This document shows positions 11,949 through 17,438 of a DNA stretch of 38,852 nucleotides, in pieces (positions within the stretch are counted from its first letter, which is position 1; every line of letters begins with the position of its first letter). The position numbers and the translations under genes were made by a program. The notes beneath the pieces are model-generated. The model saw only the letters and a program-made list of their open reading frames with translations. It was not told the origin of the DNA and did no database searches. Origin of the DNA: a virus; the IMG/VR virus record IMGVR_UViG_3300007734_000669, positions 1 to 38,852 of that record; one strand, 5' to 3'.

Positions 11949-12445
11949 TACTTCTTCTCCTCTAACCATTTCCATCGTTCAAAGCGAACGATTTGTCTTA
12001 TTGATCCTGCTGATATATTAAATTGTTGTGCAAGTTCTGGAACATTACTTGGTCGTGACCCATTAATACCTGGCTTGTAGTGCTCCCTAATATAAAGGAC
12101 ATCCTGTTCTTTCAACTTGCAATTACCGTGTCTTTCGCCACGCCAATCCTTATGTCTATTCTTAGCAACCATATCTTTTGAATTATCTTTATGAGTTCCA
12201 ACAGATAAATGGTTTGGGTTTACACACACCTTCACATCGCACTTGTGCATAACTACCATCCCTTGTGGTATTTCACCAAAAGAAATCTGATAGGAATACC
12301 TATGCGACCCAGTGTTTCTATAGTTCCCGTAACCTGATTTAGATATACCACCAGTCCAAAGCCAGCACTCATTCTGCTTATCAACTTTAGACCAGAAAAT
12401 ATCTACCTTTTCAGCTTCGGTTTTTTTCTTCCTTAGCCTTGTCAT
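11948..12445 (-). CDS. HNH homing endonuclease with C-terminal HTH
   Basis: 165 residues. ECWLWTGGISKSGYG and HRYSYQISFGEIPQG lead to the HNH_3-type core VVMHKCDVKVCVNPNHLSVG (His67, Cys69, Cys74, Asn78-His79). The C-terminal part (PELAQQFNISAGSIRQIV, about 140-158) is a helix-turn-helix of the kind that gives such nucleases site specificity. AT-rich, Lys-rich and free-standing between a resolvase and a primase cluster: likely a homing gene inserted in the replication operon. Confidence 0.88.
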   Translation of the reverse strand: MTRLRKKKTEAEKVDIFWSKVDKQNECWLWTGGISKSGYGNYRNTGSHRYSYQISFGEIPQGMVVMHKCDVKVCVNPNHLSVGTHKDNSKDMVAKNRHKDWRGERHGNCKLKEQDVLYIREHYKPGINGSRPSNVPELAQQFNISAGSIRQIVRFERWKWLEEKK

Positions 12446-12792
12446 TGTTTACCCTTCAACCATTGTTCAAGTGATTCAATGACCCAGGCTTGATCTATTG
12501 AAGCGTTGCGACGCTTAACGACTACATAATGCAGCGGGACTTCCCCAAGACCGCGAGCATTAGAGTAGTTAAGCGCCTCAACTTGTGCTTCTCTCCAGAA
12601 CTCGGGCAAGGAAAGGGTTGCCCTGTTCTTGAGTTCAAGGATATATGTTTCTCCCGCAATCACTGCGACCATATCTCCTTCATCCTTGCTGCCAGCTTTA
12701 GTCAAGCGTTCAGCAAGAACTCCCATTGACCGAAGCCACTTCATCACATCGGTTTCAAACTTCGAACCCTTTGCTTTATTGTATTGGCTCAT
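12442..12792 (-). CDS. Holliday junction resolvase-like PD-(D/E)XK nuclease (Hjc type)
   Basis: 116 residues. KGSKFETDVMKWLRSMG (Glu13), GSKDEGDM (Asp40), YILELKNRA (Glu53, Lys55) follow the Hjc/resolvase order E-D-ExK. Length fits the family. It would cut branched recombination or replication intermediates. It is translated between the helicase/WhiB block and the HNH gene with overlapping ends (4 bases at its stop). Confidence 0.8.
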   Translation of the reverse strand: MSQYNKAKGSKFETDVMKWLRSMGVLAERLTKAGSKDEGDMVAVIAGETYILELKNRATLSLPEFWREAQVEALNYSNARGLGEVPLHYVVVKRRNASIDQAWVIESLEQWLKGKQ

Positions 12793-12952
12793 CGGTATCT
12801 AACTTAACTTTGTTTACCACAAAGACTGACTCTCCATCTTCGATGCCTACGTGGACAATGTTGGCTTGAATAAGAAGAGAAGCAAAAGCTGCAAAGTCTG
12901 TCTCAAGTTTCTTGATACGGTTCTTTACATAAGTCATCTCTGTATTAGACAT
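12776..12952 (-). CDS. Small hypothetical protein, 58 residues
   Basis: Start at ATG 12952 (MSNTEMTYVKNRIKKLE) because AAGGAG stands 6 bases upstream; the frame is open to 12973. A helical heptad-like first half (RIKKLETDFAAFASLLIQ) is followed by beta strands (IVHVGIEDGESVFVVNKV). Overlaps both the helicase and the resolvase genes. No family recognised; position suggests a helicase or resolvase partner. Confidence 0.6.
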   Translation of the reverse strand: MSNTEMTYVKNRIKKLETDFAAFASLLIQANIVHVGIEDGESVFVVNKVKLDTDEPIQ

Positions 12953-13793
12953 TGATTGCTCCTTGATACCCACTCATTGCATCTCTCCTTATCATCCAGC
13001 CAAATTCATTTGAGTCACTGATCTGACACGCTGCATAGTTTACCAGTAGCGTTGCATATTTACTGGCATCTGCAGTGTGTGGACCAAAGCGGTTCTTAAC
13101 TGCAGCTATACGTAATGTAGCCTGTCCTGGGTCATAGCCTAATGTAAGTATCAGTGCAGGTAACTGACTGACCTTACCGTGAATAGCTCTGCGATGAGGT
13201 GGCATAGTAGGTGAACCATATTCAGACTGCTCTGATACGTGGTGCAGTACTAGTACACAAGCCTCAGTCTTTCTAGCCATATCGTGTAGCTCCATCATAA
13301 TTGCTCTTAGTCCTGCCCATTCGTTGTCTGTCTCAGCAGTTACGTTCATTAAGTTATCAATGACGATCAACTCAGGTGCGTGTCCATAGAGTTCAACATA
13401 GGCTCTAATCTCTAACTCCAAGTCATCAATACTAGGAGATGAATCAAAGACCCATTTGATGTGACCAAACTTTTGAAAGTGATGGTCGTAATAGTGTGTG
13501 TTAATTGCAAGGTTGGCCTCAACAGTCATCTGTGAGTGACCGGATGTGTGAGCTGCTGCTCGCATCATCACGGTAGTTGTGTCAGTGTCGGCTGAAAAGA
13601 ATAGTGTTGGAACTTCTGCTTTGATTGCATAGATAAGTGCGAACATAGATTTACCAGCGTTAGGTGCAGCAGCAACCATACATACCTGGCCACGTCTGAA
13701 CTTAATCTCGTGTGCTTTTAAGCTGTCCCATACGTCGGGTAATGGTGTTGCTTTGGTAAGCACACCACCCCACGCACGAGATAAATCAAGCAC
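12945..13793 (-). CDS. DnaB/RecA-like replicative helicase ATPase
   Basis: 282 residues. Only the ATPase core: Walker A APNAGKS (43-49), LFFSADTD, Walker B LIVID (142-146), and VLVLHHVSE (180-188), as in DnaB C-terminal and RecA-like phage helicases. The DnaB N-terminal primase-binding domain is missing, so it may be a minimal helicase or a RecA/KaiC-type recombinase. GTG start overlaps the WhiB stop. Grouped with primase and nucleases, it is probably the replication fork helicase. Confidence 0.82.
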   Translation of the reverse strand: MLDLSRAWGGVLTKATPLPDVWDSLKAHEIKFRRGQVCMVAAAPNAGKSMFALIYAIKAEVPTLFFSADTDTTTVMMRAAAHTSGHSQMTVEANLAINTHYYDHHFQKFGHIKWVFDSSPSIDDLELEIRAYVELYGHAPELIVIDNLMNVTAETDNEWAGLRAIMMELHDMARKTEACVLVLHHVSEQSEYGSPTMPPHRRAIHGKVSQLPALILTLGYDPGQATLRIAAVKNRFGPHTADASKYATLLVNYAACQISDSNEFGWMIRRDAMSGYQGAINV

Positions 13794-14055
13794 TCTTCCA
13801 GTCCTTTACTTTTATGTTTCTCTTATTGCGTACTAAGGTACGTTCGTATTCAGTGAGTGCACCCCAGATACCGTAGCGTTCATTCTTAATGCCCCACTCT
13901 GCACACTCAGTTCTATGTATGCAGCTACGACATATAGATTTTGCATAACTTGGATCTAGTAATTTCTTACCATCAGAACTTTCTTTTTCTGGAAACCAAA
14001 AGTCTCCACCGACTTCTGAACATAGCGGGTTCTCGTAGTCACGAGGTTCCCGCAT
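13786..14055 (-). CDS. whiB: WhiB-family transcriptional regulator
   Basis: 89 residues with the four Fe-S cysteines Cys12, Cys42, Cys45 and Cys51 (C-x29-C-x2-C-x5-C) and YGIWGALTEYER, the tryptophan turn of WhiB proteins, followed by a basic DNA-binding tail (RNKRNIKVKDWK). WhiB proteins are confined to actinobacteria and their phages and bind the main sigma factor, so the phage may redirect host transcription or block superinfection with it. Strong host marker. Ribosome binding site weak. Confidence 0.93.
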   Translation of the reverse strand: MREPRDYENPLCSEVGGDFWFPEKESSDGKKLLDPSYAKSICRSCIHRTECAEWGIKNERYGIWGALTEYERTLVRNKRNIKVKDWKSA

Positions 14056-14058
14056 TTG

Positions 14059-14442
14059 TTATCGAACCCAGATAGGCTCGCACTTATCGGTAGCACCTCT
14101 AGGTGCTGGACACATATAACCACGCCAAGCCTTACCTGCTGCGTTAACGCCTTCTTTGTAAGGCATAGTTCCGTGCTTGCAAGCCTTGTTTCCTGGTGCC
14201 TCTACTGGTGCAGGTGCTGCAACTGGTGTTGCATTAAATGCTTGTGCTACTGCTTCAACCGTTGGTGTTGGTGCTTGTGCACCACCTGCTAGTTCACTAC
14301 CAGTTGCTCGAATGTTTAATGCGTTCATTGCAATATCTGCAAGACCTGTTTCTAATTCCGTCACTGATGTTGCATAAAGATTGATTAGTGTTCCATCATT
14401 TAACTTGTAATTAACTTGGAACTTTGTACCTTCTACTGCCAT
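14059..14442 (-). CDS. Actinophage DNA-metabolism protein with C-terminal zinc ribbon
   Basis: 127 residues: beta-rich N-terminal domain (VEGTKFQVNYKLNDGTLINL), an Ala/Pro-rich linker, and a C-terminal CKHGTMPYKEG...GKAWRGYMCP...DKCEPIWVR with three cysteines and a His that can hold zinc. The ending is one I know from actinophage proteins next to Cas4-like exonucleases. A single-stranded-DNA-binding or annealing partner role is plausible but unproved. One base separates its start from the exonuclease stop. Confidence 0.7.
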   Translation of the reverse strand: MAVEGTKFQVNYKLNDGTLINLYATSVTELETGLADIAMNALNIRATGSELAGGAQAPTPTVEAVAQAFNATPVAAPAPVEAPGNKACKHGTMPYKEGVNAAGKAWRGYMCPAPRGATDKCEPIWVR

Positions 14443-14949
14443 TTACTTGCCTCCAGTTTGTTTAACCGATAACCGCTGCGATTCAGCTGCTATCTTCTTG
14501 GGAACGAACCCAAGTAGTTTCTCTACCTCGCTACTGTCAACGCTCTCTCGACCTTTAACAGTTGTCCAACTCACTGAGATACCACTATGAGTAGTACCCA
14601 GTAATCCTTCAAAGCTAGATCGTAATGAATCTTGTTGTTCTTCTAGCTCTTTAATCTGCACTGCTAACTGTAAGTACAACAGTGCATTCTTGTCAACATC
14701 TGGGTCATCAATGATTACATCACTGACTGACGTAAGTTCTTTTTTTATACCAACGCATCCCATCTGCCCACTTGCGTCATAGAACTTGCAGTAGAACTGA
14801 CAGTAGTTTGAATCTTTCTCAGGTGCTGGTGCTTCCTTAGCTTCTTTAACAGCCGCTAGCCAACCGAGTGCTTCTAGTGCGATTGATTCGTCATAGTTCT
14901 CAGTGTGAACTTTAACGTCTCTCTCATCGCCGTCCCTTGCGATAGCCAC
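14443..14949 (-). CDS. Cas4/RecB-like exonuclease, C-terminal fragment
   Basis: 168 residues as read from GTG 14949. The same frame is open back to about 15095, where it encodes GTGDVIDWKTSKIKNLGYFP and QQRWQVQLYGYLL: the D-x-K motif IDWK and the QxxxY helix of RecB/Cas4 nucleases. YCQFYCKF...GQMGC supplies three of the four Fe-S cysteines. It therefore belongs with the fragment at 15042-15383, from which it is separated by a single-base frame change. Exonuclease of phage recombination. Confidence 0.78.
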   Translation of the reverse strand: MAIARDGDERDVKVHTENYDESIALEALGWLAAVKEAKEAPAPEKDSNYCQFYCKFYDASGQMGCVGIKKELTSVSDVIIDDPDVDKNALLYLQLAVQIKELEEQQDSLRSSFEGLLGTTHSGISVSWTTVKGRESVDSSEVEKLLGFVPKKIAAESQRLSVKQTGGK

Positions 14950-15041
14950 TAGTGAGACTCGGTTGACCGCATAGCCGTTTTTCGCCAGGAGGTAGCCGTA
15001 AAGTTGTACTTGCCAACGCTGTTGCGTTGATGGGAAGTACC

Positions 15042-15383
15042 CTAGGTTTTTAATCTTAGAAGTCTTCCAGTCAATGACATCACCTGTACCTGGTACAATG
15101 CGTCAATGTGTGCCTTCATCCCATTGTATTCAACTGCTGTTTCAATCAATACATCTGGGTTGTCAGCTAATGCTCTTTCAATTTCTGCGTGTATAGCAGT
15201 ACCCATAATGGCTGCTAATTTTAATTCATTATCGTTAGTCTCTGGTTGGTTGTTAAGTCGGTACCAAACCTTACGTCGGCAACCGCCTACCTCTGATGGA
15301 CCTATCTGTACTTGTGTGGAACGTGAACGCTTAGCGTCCCCTGCACGTAGTGCATCTAGTAATAATGCTTTTGGGTCAGTCAT
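15042..15383 (-). CDS. Cas4/RecB-like exonuclease, N-terminal fragment (frameshifted)
   Basis: 113 residues. IGPSEVGGCRRKVWYRLNN carries the first Fe-S cysteine, MGTAIHAEIERAL is the histidine-containing motif, and YNGMKAHIDAL the active-site Asp strand. After HIDAL (about 15096) the frame yields an unrelated tail; adding one base there restores HIDAL-V-PGTGDVIDWK and joins the C-terminal fragment into one protein of about 313 residues. So one gene is split by a one-base loss, real or from assembly. The ATG overlaps the 29-residue peptide gene. Confidence 0.8.
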   Translation of the reverse strand: MTDPKALLLDALRAGDAKRSRSTQVQIGPSEVGGCRRKVWYRLNNQPETNDNELKLAAIMGTAIHAEIERALADNPDVLIETAVEYNGMKAHIDALYQVQVMSLTGRLLRLKT

Positions 15384-15465
15384 TTGGATACTTCCAATCT
15401 ACCCATATATCAAATGATCTACCAATAACTATTCCTACTAGTATTCCTAACAACAAACTAATCAT
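15376..15465 (-). CDS. Tiny membrane peptide, 29 residues
   Basis: MISLLLGILVGIVIGRSFDI followed by WVDWKYPND. One transmembrane helix with a Gly-x3-Gly pattern (GILVGIVIG) that favours helix packing. AAAGGA stands 7 bases before the ATG, and the stop overlaps the exonuclease ATG (ATGACTGA), supporting real translation. It lies between the HslV-like gene and the exonuclease. Function unknown. Confidence 0.55.
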   Translation of the reverse strand: MISLLLGILVGIVIGRSFDIWVDWKYPND

Positions 15466-15467
15466 TG

Positions 15468-16025
15468 TTATATCCTTTCCTGGACTACCAACTGTAAAGG
15501 CTTACCAGTATTGGTGTCAAGGACCGAGGCTACATCAACTGCTTTACGAGCGTGTCGTTTAGCATAATCTAATTCCATATCAGGTTTGCGGATTGAATAC
15601 AGATAGCCAAGAGCAAACTGACCACCACTACCGATGCCATAAATGTCGTGAGAGCTTTGGAAAAAAGAGAGGTCACAAGCGACCCTAAAGATATTACCAT
15701 TAAAAGCAATGAGATAATCGAAACCACCATCTTTGTCTGCCTTACTGTAGTCGTAGTTGTTGTCATTGAATCCTGCGATGATACTAGGTATCACCTTCTT
15801 ACCCATAAACTGAACTGCATCTTCGCCGCGATAAAGCGGCGGCTTCCAGTTATAGGAAAGAATATCTCCTGGCCGTGTATCACCAGAGATGGCAAGTAAA
15901 AACTTACCAACCTCGACGATCTTGGGAGTACTAGTCGCTAGCGTCACAAGATTATCTTCAGTAATCTGTGAGTCAGCTACCAGTACTGCGTAATCAATAC
16001 CTTGGATACCAGCGATAGTTGTCAT
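15468..16025 (-). CDS. HslV/20S-proteasome-like Ntn-hydrolase
   Basis: 185 residues. MTTIAGIQG gives the N-terminal threonine (Thr2, freed by Met removal), VADSQIT the active-site Asp18, and TPKIVEV Lys35, matching proteasome Thr1/Asp17/Lys33 spacing almost exactly. ISGD, then YGIGSGGQFALGYLYS (the GSGG-x-A-G core) and KAVDVAS complete the beta-subunit fold. No HslU-type ATPase is present in the window, so it may use host ATPases or act alone, for example on host regulators or capsid proteins. First gene of the replication operon, so probably early. Confidence 0.82.
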   Translation of the reverse strand: MTTIAGIQGIDYAVLVADSQITEDNLVTLATSTPKIVEVGKFLLAISGDTRPGDILSYNWKPPLYRGEDAVQFMGKKVIPSIIAGFNDNNYDYSKADKDGGFDYLIAFNGNIFRVACDLSFFQSSHDIYGIGSGGQFALGYLYSIRKPDMELDYAKRHARKAVDVASVLDTNTGKPLQLVVQERI

Positions 16026-16049
16026 AGGTACATCGTAGCAGTCAACGGC

Positions 16050-16069
16050 GTGTCGTTACCGGTCGACAC
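16050..16069. promoter_or_regulatory. Operator-like inverted repeat GTGTCG-N8-CGACAC
   Basis: Perfect 6-bp half-sites (16050-16055 and 16064-16069) with 8 bases between, 25 bases before the HslV-like start and 25 bases before the plus-strand gene at 16094. A site between divergent genes is typical for a dimeric regulator that controls both. The candidate regulators in the window are WhiB, the FmdB-like and the sigma-like proteins. Confidence 0.5.
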
Positions 16070-16093
16070 CTACTGGTGGCTACAATATGAGCC

Positions 16094-16363
16094 GTGAGGC
16101 GAATTAAACAGGGAGAGCGCCCCCTCACGGGGCGCGATTATAATACCTATACTGTGCGGTTCCGTCTACCAACCCTGCCATCGTTTAGATGGCGTAGGAA
16201 TGCCCTTCCTGAGCCTTTCGGTGCCGATCTAAGGGCTTTAGGCCCCATCCACGTCTGTCCGTGTGGGTCGCAGGTCTTTAATGTCTTAGCCAGCTTTGAA
16301 GATTTTGAACTGGTCTGGTACTTCCTTGATGCTACCTGTGCTACCTGTGGGAATCTAGTGTGA
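16094..16363 (+). CDS. Actinophage zinc-ribbon protein (CPCG...CATCG)
   Basis: 89 residues from GTG 16094; a GTG at 16154 would give 69 residues. The conserved part is PFGADLRALGPIHVCPCGSQ, FEDFELVWYFLDATC and ATCGNLV, two C-x-C / C-x2-C knuckles typical of a small actinophage zinc protein. The only plus-strand gene outside the early operon. A strong GCGCCCC-CTCAC-GGGGCGC hairpin (16117-16135) and a TATAAT (16139-16144) lie inside the 5' part, which could mean the later start is used. Confidence 0.65.
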   Translation: MRRIKQGERPLTGRDYNTYTVRFRLPTLPSFRWRRNALPEPFGADLRALGPIHVCPCGSQVFNVLASFEDFELVWYFLDATCATCGNLV

Positions 16364-16402
16364 GTTCCCTGTCCAGTAGACAGAGAATAGAAATGCGAAA
16401 AA

Positions 16403-16430
16403 GGCCCCCACTCCCGTAGGAGTGAGGGCC
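16403..16430 (-). terminator. Rho-independent terminator of the late operon
   Basis: GGCCCCCACTCC / GGAGTGAGGGCC: 11 paired positions with one C-A mismatch and a CGTA loop. On the minus strand it is followed by TTTTTCGC, so it ends transcription from the lysis genes. It lies between the convergent zinc-ribbon gene (ends 16363) and the holin gene (ends 16451) and may also stop the plus-strand transcript. Confidence 0.85.
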
Positions 16431-16450
16431 GATAGCCTCGCAGTCAAACT

Positions 16451-16657
16451 TTACTTCTTCAAGAAAGTCATTTCATCTTTAGGGTTTGCCCACTTGATGA
16501 TTACTGGGACTAGTGAAATCCATACTGCGTTAACAGTCTGCTTCCAATCGTGTGCATTAAAATCAAGAGGTGACTTACCAATGATTCCAATAGCCATTAC
16601 TGCGCTGTAGACAAGGTACTTGCCCCAGGTTTCAAATATCTTTACATTGATTTTCAT
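16451..16657 (-). CDS. Holin candidate
   Basis: 68 residues. Two hydrophobic segments, about residues 11-27 (WGKYLVYSAVMAIGIIG) and 41-58 (TVNAVWISLVPVIIKW), with charged ends and a Lys-rich tail, the plan of class II holins. It follows the CHAP endolysin by 8 bases and is the last gene before the late terminator. It would make the membrane hole through which the lysin passes. The membrane protein at 17166 is an alternative holin. Confidence 0.75.
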   Translation of the reverse strand: MKINVKIFETWGKYLVYSAVMAIGIIGKSPLDFNAHDWKQTVNAVWISLVPVIIKWANPKDEMTFLKK

Positions 16658-16665
16658 TGCTTCTC

Positions 16666-17166
16666 CTAGTCTTTGAACTTCGGGGTACCGAAGCCAACTA
16701 TGAACACTGGTAACTTCTTCTTGTTATCAGTTTTATACGCACGAACTTTCTGTACTACTTCTCCACCATTGCGCTCTGATGCAGACTTCTTTTTATCTCC
16801 AGATGTATTACCTTCAATAGTGGTAATTGTTCCATCTAGGTTATCTCTGACCACAATACCTATGTGATCTATCGGGGTTCCACCTTCAGCAAAATCAAAG
16901 AAGGCTAGGTCCCCTGGCTTAGGCTTAGCAGTCTCGTGGTTAGACCAAGCACCAGTACCTTGAAATTTTGTAGCACCAGCAGCTGTAGATACCACGTTAG
17001 GAATCTTTAAGCCAACTTCGTTGGCGCACCACATAACAAAGGAGCCACACCAAGGTAGAAAGTTAGCCTTGGTAAAAGCTCCATACTTTGTTTCATTATC
17101 TTTTGGTCCTTCAACTGTGCCAATTTCAGCACGTGCTGCCATTAGAAATTGATTGCGTTGGCCCAT
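16666..17166 (-). CDS. Endolysin with CHAP amidase/peptidase domain
   Basis: 166 residues, a single CHAP domain: LPWCGSFVMWC with the catalytic Cys40, DHIGIV with His101, and IEGNTS with Glu118/Asn120. PGDLAFFDF is the usual strand before the His. No separate wall-binding domain is evident, though the Lys-rich C-terminus (KTDNKKKL) may aid wall contact. Cuts peptide or amide bonds in peptidoglycan at lysis. Overlaps the upstream gene by one base. Confidence 0.92.
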   Translation of the reverse strand: MGQRNQFLMAARAEIGTVEGPKDNETKYGAFTKANFLPWCGSFVMWCANEVGLKIPNVVSTAAGATKFQGTGAWSNHETAKPKPGDLAFFDFAEGGTPIDHIGIVVRDNLDGTITTIEGNTSGDKKKSASERNGGEVVQKVRAYKTDNKKKLPVFIVGFGTPKFKD

Positions 17167-17438
17167 TAGTCTGCCTCCAACTTAGTTTTAATAATTGCTT
17201 GGTTGATACGTAGTTCAATTGAATCTTTCTCAATGCGATCTATCGCATCCTTCATAGATTCCCCGCCATTGTTATACAACTGGTATTTAATCTTTTGTAA
17301 GTCATCGCATATCGGTTCTAAAGCAGCAGTAATAAGACCAGCAATACTGTGTTGAAGTACCTTGCCAACTCCATAAAGAATACCTGTGCCTACGAAGAAG
17401 TAAGCGTAAACAATTCCTGAAATATCTACTGCTCCCAC
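17166..17438 (-). CDS. Small membrane protein of the lysis cassette, coiled-coil tail
   Basis: 90 residues. Hydrophobic segment near residues 9-25 (VYAYFFVGTGILYGVGKVL), a second weaker one (IAGLITAALEPI), then a charged helix with heptad spacing (MKDAIDRIEKDSIELRINQ). It precedes the endolysin and follows the large tail gene with single-base overlaps. Could be a second holin or an antiholin, or a membrane-anchored lysis regulator. Confidence 0.7.
   Translation of the reverse strand: MGAVDISGIVYAYFFVGTGILYGVGKVLQHSIAGLITAALEPICDDLQKIKYQLYNNGGESMKDAIDRIEKDSIELRINQAIIKTKLEAD

Noticed and set aside
14443-15383. Cas4-like motifs as a sign of a CRISPR-Cas locus
   Set aside because: No cas1/cas2 or repeat array is present; phages commonly carry Cas4-like exonucleases for recombination.
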